This document shows, in pieces, positions 62,185 to 64,000 of a DNA stretch of 64,000 nucleotides. Origin of the DNA: Thalassovita mangrovi (GTDB lineage: Bacteria; Pseudomonadota; Alphaproteobacteria; Rhodobacterales; Rhodobacteraceae); assembly GCF_009857745.1 (NCBI RefSeq), contig NZ_WWEN01000002.1:744001-808000 (forward strand), read 5' to 3'. Position 1 is the first letter of the stretch. Each line of letters opens with the position of its first letter. Position numbers and translations under genes: made by a program. The notes under the pieces were generated by a model. The model saw only the letters and a list, made by a program, of their open reading frames with translations. It had not been told where the DNA came from and did not search any database.

Positions 62185-63615
62185 ATGAATACGCCAACCC
62201 GTTTTTTCGACGAAATGTTCGGCTCCGCCGATGGTCCGCGCAGCCCCTATTCGCAATATTTCGACTGGTTCGAGGGCGAAGACCCAAAGGAACTGCGCAA
62301 GAAATCCCAGGAAGCAGAGGCGTTTTTCCGCCGCATCGGGATCACCTTCAACGTCTACGGCCAGCAGGAAGCCGACGAACGGCTGATCCCGTTCGACATC
62401 GTGCCCCGGATCATTTCGGCGCGCGAATGGCAGCAGCTGGAAAAGGGCATCGAACAACGGGTGCGGGCGATCAACGCCTTCCTGCACGACATCTATCACC
62501 GGCAGGAAATCGTCCGGGCCGGGCGGTTGCCGAAGGAAATCATCGCCCGCAACGACGCCTTCCTGCCCAAGATGATTGGCGTCACCCCGCCCGGCGGCGT
62601 CTATACCCATATCGTGGGCACCGACCTGGTGCGCACCGGGGAAAACGAATTCTACGTGCTGGAAGACAATGCGCGGACGCCCTCGGGCGTGTCCTACATG
62701 CTGGAAAACCGCGAAACCATGCTGCAGATGTTCCCCGAGCTGTTCACCAAGCTGAAGGTGCGCCCGGTCAGCTCCTACCCGCAGAACCTGCGCCGGTCGC
62801 TGGCCGATTGCGCCCCGCCCGCCTTCGACGGCGACAAGCCGGTGGTCGCGGTGCTGACCCCGGGCATTCACAATTCGGCCTATTTCGAACATGCCTTCCT
62901 GGCAGATCAGATGGGGGCGGAGCTGGTCGAGGCGCATGACCTGCGCATCGTCGACGGCCGGGTGGCGATGCGCACCACCCGCGGCTACACCCCGATCGAC
63001 GTGATCTATCGCCGGATCGACGACGATTACCTGGACCCGTTGAATTTCAACCCCGACAGCCTGCTGGGCGTGCCGGGCATCCTGGACGTCTACAAGGCGG
63101 GCGGCATCACCATCGCCAACGCGCCGGGCACCGGCATCGCCGACGACAAGGCGCTGTATTCCTACATGCCCGACATCGTCGAATTCTATACCGGCGAAAA
63201 GGCGATCCTTCAGAACGTGCCGACCTGGCGCTGTTCCGACCCGGACAGCCTGAAATACGTGCTCGATAACCTGTCCGACCTGGTGGTGAAGGAAGTGCAC
63301 GGATCGGGCGGCTACGGCATGCTGGTCGGTCCCGCCGCCAGCAAGCGCGAACTGGCACGGTTCGAAAAGAAACTGCGCGCCCGGCCGAACGCCTATATCG
63401 CCCAGCCCACCTTGGCGCTGTCCACCGTGCCGATCATGACCAAGAAGGGGCTGGCCCCGCGCCATGTCGATCTGCGCCCCTTCGTTCTGGTGTCGCCGAA
63501 ACAGGTGCGGATCACCCCCGGCGGGCTGACCCGCGTGGCGCTGAAGGAAGGGTCGCTGGTGGTCAATTCCAGCCAGGGCGGCGGCACCAAGGACACTTGG
63601 GTATTGGGGGACTGA
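62185..63615 (+). CDS. Circularly permuted ATP-grasp type 2 protein
   Basis: The 476-residue protein belongs to the DUF404/DUF407 (CP_ATPgrasp) family. Conserved segments are FNVYGQQEADERLIPFDIVPRII, FLHDIYHRQEI, GVYTHIVGTDLVRTGENEFYVLEDNARTPSGVSYMLENR, and VVKEVHGSGGYGMLVGP. It is a peptide-bond-forming ligase candidate that works with the alpha-E protein just downstream and, in other genomes, with a transglutaminase-like protein. ATG at 62185 is chosen; a TTG at 62164 is in frame. Four bases separate it from the next start. Confidence 0.92.
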   Translation: MNTPTRFFDEMFGSADGPRSPYSQYFDWFEGEDPKELRKKSQEAEAFFRRIGITFNVYGQQEADERLIPFDIVPRIISAREWQQLEKGIEQRVRAINAFLHDIYHRQEIVRAGRLPKEIIARNDAFLPKMIGVTPPGGVYTHIVGTDLVRTGENEFYVLEDNARTPSGVSYMLENRETMLQMFPELFTKLKVRPVSSYPQNLRRSLADCAPPAFDGDKPVVAVLTPGIHNSAYFEHAFLADQMGAELVEAHDLRIVDGRVAMRTTRGYTPIDVIYRRIDDDYLDPLNFNPDSLLGVPGILDVYKAGGITIANAPGTGIADDKALYSYMPDIVEFYTGEKAILQNVPTWRCSDPDSLKYVLDNLSDLVVKEVHGSGGYGMLVGPAASKRELARFEKKLRARPNAYIAQPTLALSTVPIMTKKGLAPRHVDLRPFVLVSPKQVRITPGGLTRVALKEGSLVVNSSQGGGTKDTWVLGD

Positions 63616-63619
63616 ACGG

Positions 63620-64000
63620 ATGCTGGGAAAAACCGCTGGCGGGCTGTTCTGGATGTTCCGCTATCTCGAACGCTGCGAAAACACCGCCCGCCTGATCGAA
63701 GCGGGATGGCGCATCGCCCTGACCCGGACGAGCGATGGCGACAACGAATGGGAATCGATCATCAAGACGGCCGGGATTCGCGACATCTACGCCCAAAAAC
63801 ACGACGATTTCGACGCCGCCCATGTGGTCAACTTCCTGCTGCGCGACGGCGACAACCCGTCTTCGGTGCTGTCGTCGATTGGCGCTGCGCGCTCGAACGC
63901 GCGGCTGGTGCGCACCGCGCTGTCCTCCGAGGTTTGGGAATCCGTCAACGAATACTGGATGGCGATGAAATCGGCGCTGGCCCGCCCGGTCAGCGCCCGC
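63620..64000 (+). CDS. Alpha-E domain protein, 5' part only
   Basis: 127 codons are visible before the right edge. The start MLGKTAGGLFWMFRYLERCENTARLIEAG is the diagnostic opening of alpha-E (DUF403) proteins, all-helical partners of circularly permuted ATP-grasp ligases. ATG is four bases after the ATP-grasp stop, so the two are co-transcribed. The remaining about 180 residues lie outside the window. Confidence 0.92.
   Translation, partial: MLGKTAGGLFWMFRYLERCENTARLIEAGWRIALTRTSDGDNEWESIIKTAGIRDIYAQKHDDFDAAHVVNFLLRDGDNPSSVLSSIGAARSNARLVRTALSSEVWESVNEYWMAMKSALARPVSAR

Overview
The window is chromosomal DNA of a GC-rich alphaproteobacterium, most likely Rhodobacteraceae (Roseobacter group). 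The evidence is gene content and order: glyQ, a small membrane protein, glyS and a PPDK-like gene in a row; a SAM-II riboswitch in front of metZ; rpiA next to gor followed by hflK-hflC-DUF2065-degP; DUF1127, DUF3572 and DUF983 proteins; FolE2-type GTP cyclohydrolase. Coding is dense and mostly housekeeping. I see no rRNA, tRNA, CRISPR array, insertion sequence, phage gene or replication origin, and no stretch over 300 bases lacks a gene. The longest gaps are 61900-62184, 13858-14111, 28332-28584, 44140-44382 and 33276-33515.

Left part (1-20 kb). A truncated PPDK-like gene, glyS, a small membrane gene and glyQ read leftward. They are followed by an exported SPOR-like/peptidoglycan-binding protein with a protease fold that has lost its catalytic His and Ser. 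Then come a TrkH K+ transporter, a LysE-family exporter, a DUF1127 protein, a basic Ala/Lys-rich small protein, folE2, and metZ under a SAM-II riboswitch plus intrinsic terminator. An alpha/beta hydrolase and a GST-like thiol oxidoreductase read rightward. The tightly overlapped ftsY - unknown - EamA - yciB cluster reads leftward.

Middle part (19-45 kb). This holds a lysoplasmalogenase, an AlkB-like di-iron monooxygenase, xseA, purD, a PAS-LuxR regulator, a 2Fe-2S ferredoxin, a PG-binding lipoprotein, and the degP/DUF2065/hflC/hflK/gor/rpiA block of envelope protease control and redox genes. It continues with sdaA, an EamA transporter overlapping thiamine diphosphokinase, a 682-residue acidic protein with a (GAAGCC)16 tract, a HAD phosphatase, MarR, DUF3572, and a PleD-like diguanylate cyclase with a damaged receiver. 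An envelope-stress-like group follows: EF-hand protein, ECF sigma factor, anti-sigma factor and Spy/CpxP-like protein.

Right part (44-64 kb). This holds DUF983, a Nudix hydrolase, an EamA transporter, an MBL-fold hydrolase, a 1-Cys peroxiredoxin divergent from an OxyR-like regulator that keeps only one of the two redox cysteines, and a dimethylglycine/sarcosine dehydrogenase-like flavoprotein divergent from a TetR regulator with two adjacent palindromes between them. Then come an aldo/keto reductase, a DsrE-like protein, metG, a lower-GC orphan gene, a ThDP enzyme whose ribosome site lies in a terminator-like hairpin, yjdM, glpK, glpD, and the start of a circularly permuted ATP-grasp/alpha-E operon cut by the right edge.

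The most unusual points are the probable loss of ATP-grasp catalytic residues in the PPDK-like protein, the pseudoprotease, the one-cysteine OxyR, the receiver-dead diguanylate cyclase, the EF-hand/ECF module and the lower-GC orphan. I did not find a clearly new multi-gene system.
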